A program made the translations under genes and the position numbers. From NCBI GenBank assembly GCA_017509065.1, contig JAFWQM010000010.1, positions 1 through 30,169 of the forward strand: a stretch of 30,169 bases of DNA, read 5' to 3'. Within the stretch, counting starts at the first letter, position 1. The number at the start of each line of letters is the position of its first letter. The notes beneath the pieces were generated by a model. It worked only from the letters and a program-made list of their open reading frames with translations, was not told the origin of the DNA and ran no database searches. Shown piece after piece: positions 30,073 through 30,169 of this stretch. The stretch is from Clostridia bacterium. Its GTDB lineage: Bacteria > Bacillota_A > Clostridia > Christensenellales > Aristaeellaceae.

Positions 30073-30169
30073 ATCCGCAGGCGGCGACATGTGCGTCGCC
30101 GAGGAGCAACCGAAGGTTGTTTCCTATATCAATTTCTGGCCGTAATATGAGCATTTTCGGGCCAAACGG
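30073..30169. other. non-coding hairpin-rich tail
   Basis: No credible gene is visible. Two inverted repeats occur: CGGCGAC/GTCGCCG (30082-30088, 30095-30101) and CAACC/GGTTG (30107-30111, 30115-30119). Like the left end of the window it may be a dispersed structured repeat. Confidence 0.3.

Overview
The window looks like a chromosomal segment of a Gram-positive, low-oxygen Bacillota, most likely class Clostridia from an animal gut. The reasons are consensus sigma-A promoters (TTGACA, 17 bp, TATAAT), strong GGAGG ribosome sites, a Bacillota-type LexA box, CsoR copper control, secreted proteins with MKK-hydrophobic-AxA signal peptides, and a rubrerythrin. I see no phage, integrase, complete IS element, CRISPR array, rRNA or tRNA. 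A narrower taxonomic placement is not possible from this sequence alone.

Layout. 1-234: non-coding, hairpin-rich sequence and dispersed repeats. 235-2438: an SOS-controlled Y-family DNA polymerase, and divergently a very small kinase-like protein, ending in a two-way terminator. 2478-5822: a copper operon (csoR, copA with a fused C-terminal CopZ-like domain, then a GNAT acetyltransferase) under a consensus promoter carrying two CsoR operators. 5864-9515: a divergent promoter, a tiny ORF, a frameshifted lipase-like membrane protein, an SH3-domain secreted protein and a small secreted protein. 9547-15072 (minus strand): NlpC/P60 peptidase, GH2 glycosidase and a secreted trypsin-like protease. 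15177-17716: a MATE exporter convergent with a YbhN/LPG-synthase-type membrane protein. 17853-21622 (minus): a CUT1-type sugar importer (binding protein and two permeases, no ATPase). 22028-26029 (plus): a complete Fe(3+)/phosphonate-type importer. 26090-28756 (minus): a MacB-like ABC ATPase/permease fusion. 28912-29972: a GNAT enzyme and rubrerythrin.

How the genes may work together. CsoR, CopA and the CopZ-like domain form a copper-efflux unit. The sugar importer, GH2 enzyme and NlpC protein suggest carbohydrate scavenging, and the importer would need an ATPase encoded elsewhere. Both importers have a strong hairpin directly after the binding-protein gene, a layout that makes more binding protein than permease. 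The rest is a patchwork of small independent units separated by good terminators.

I do not see one clear new multigene system. The features most worth a second look are a secreted lipase-like domain joined to a YhhN/TMEM86-like membrane segment (7 kb), a MalG permease with an extra four-helix N-terminal module (19 kb), a probable internal start that could release free CopZ from copA (3.1 kb), methionine-rich tracts in the MacB-like protein (27.5 kb), and dispersed G-rich repeats that supply stop codons to neighbouring genes.
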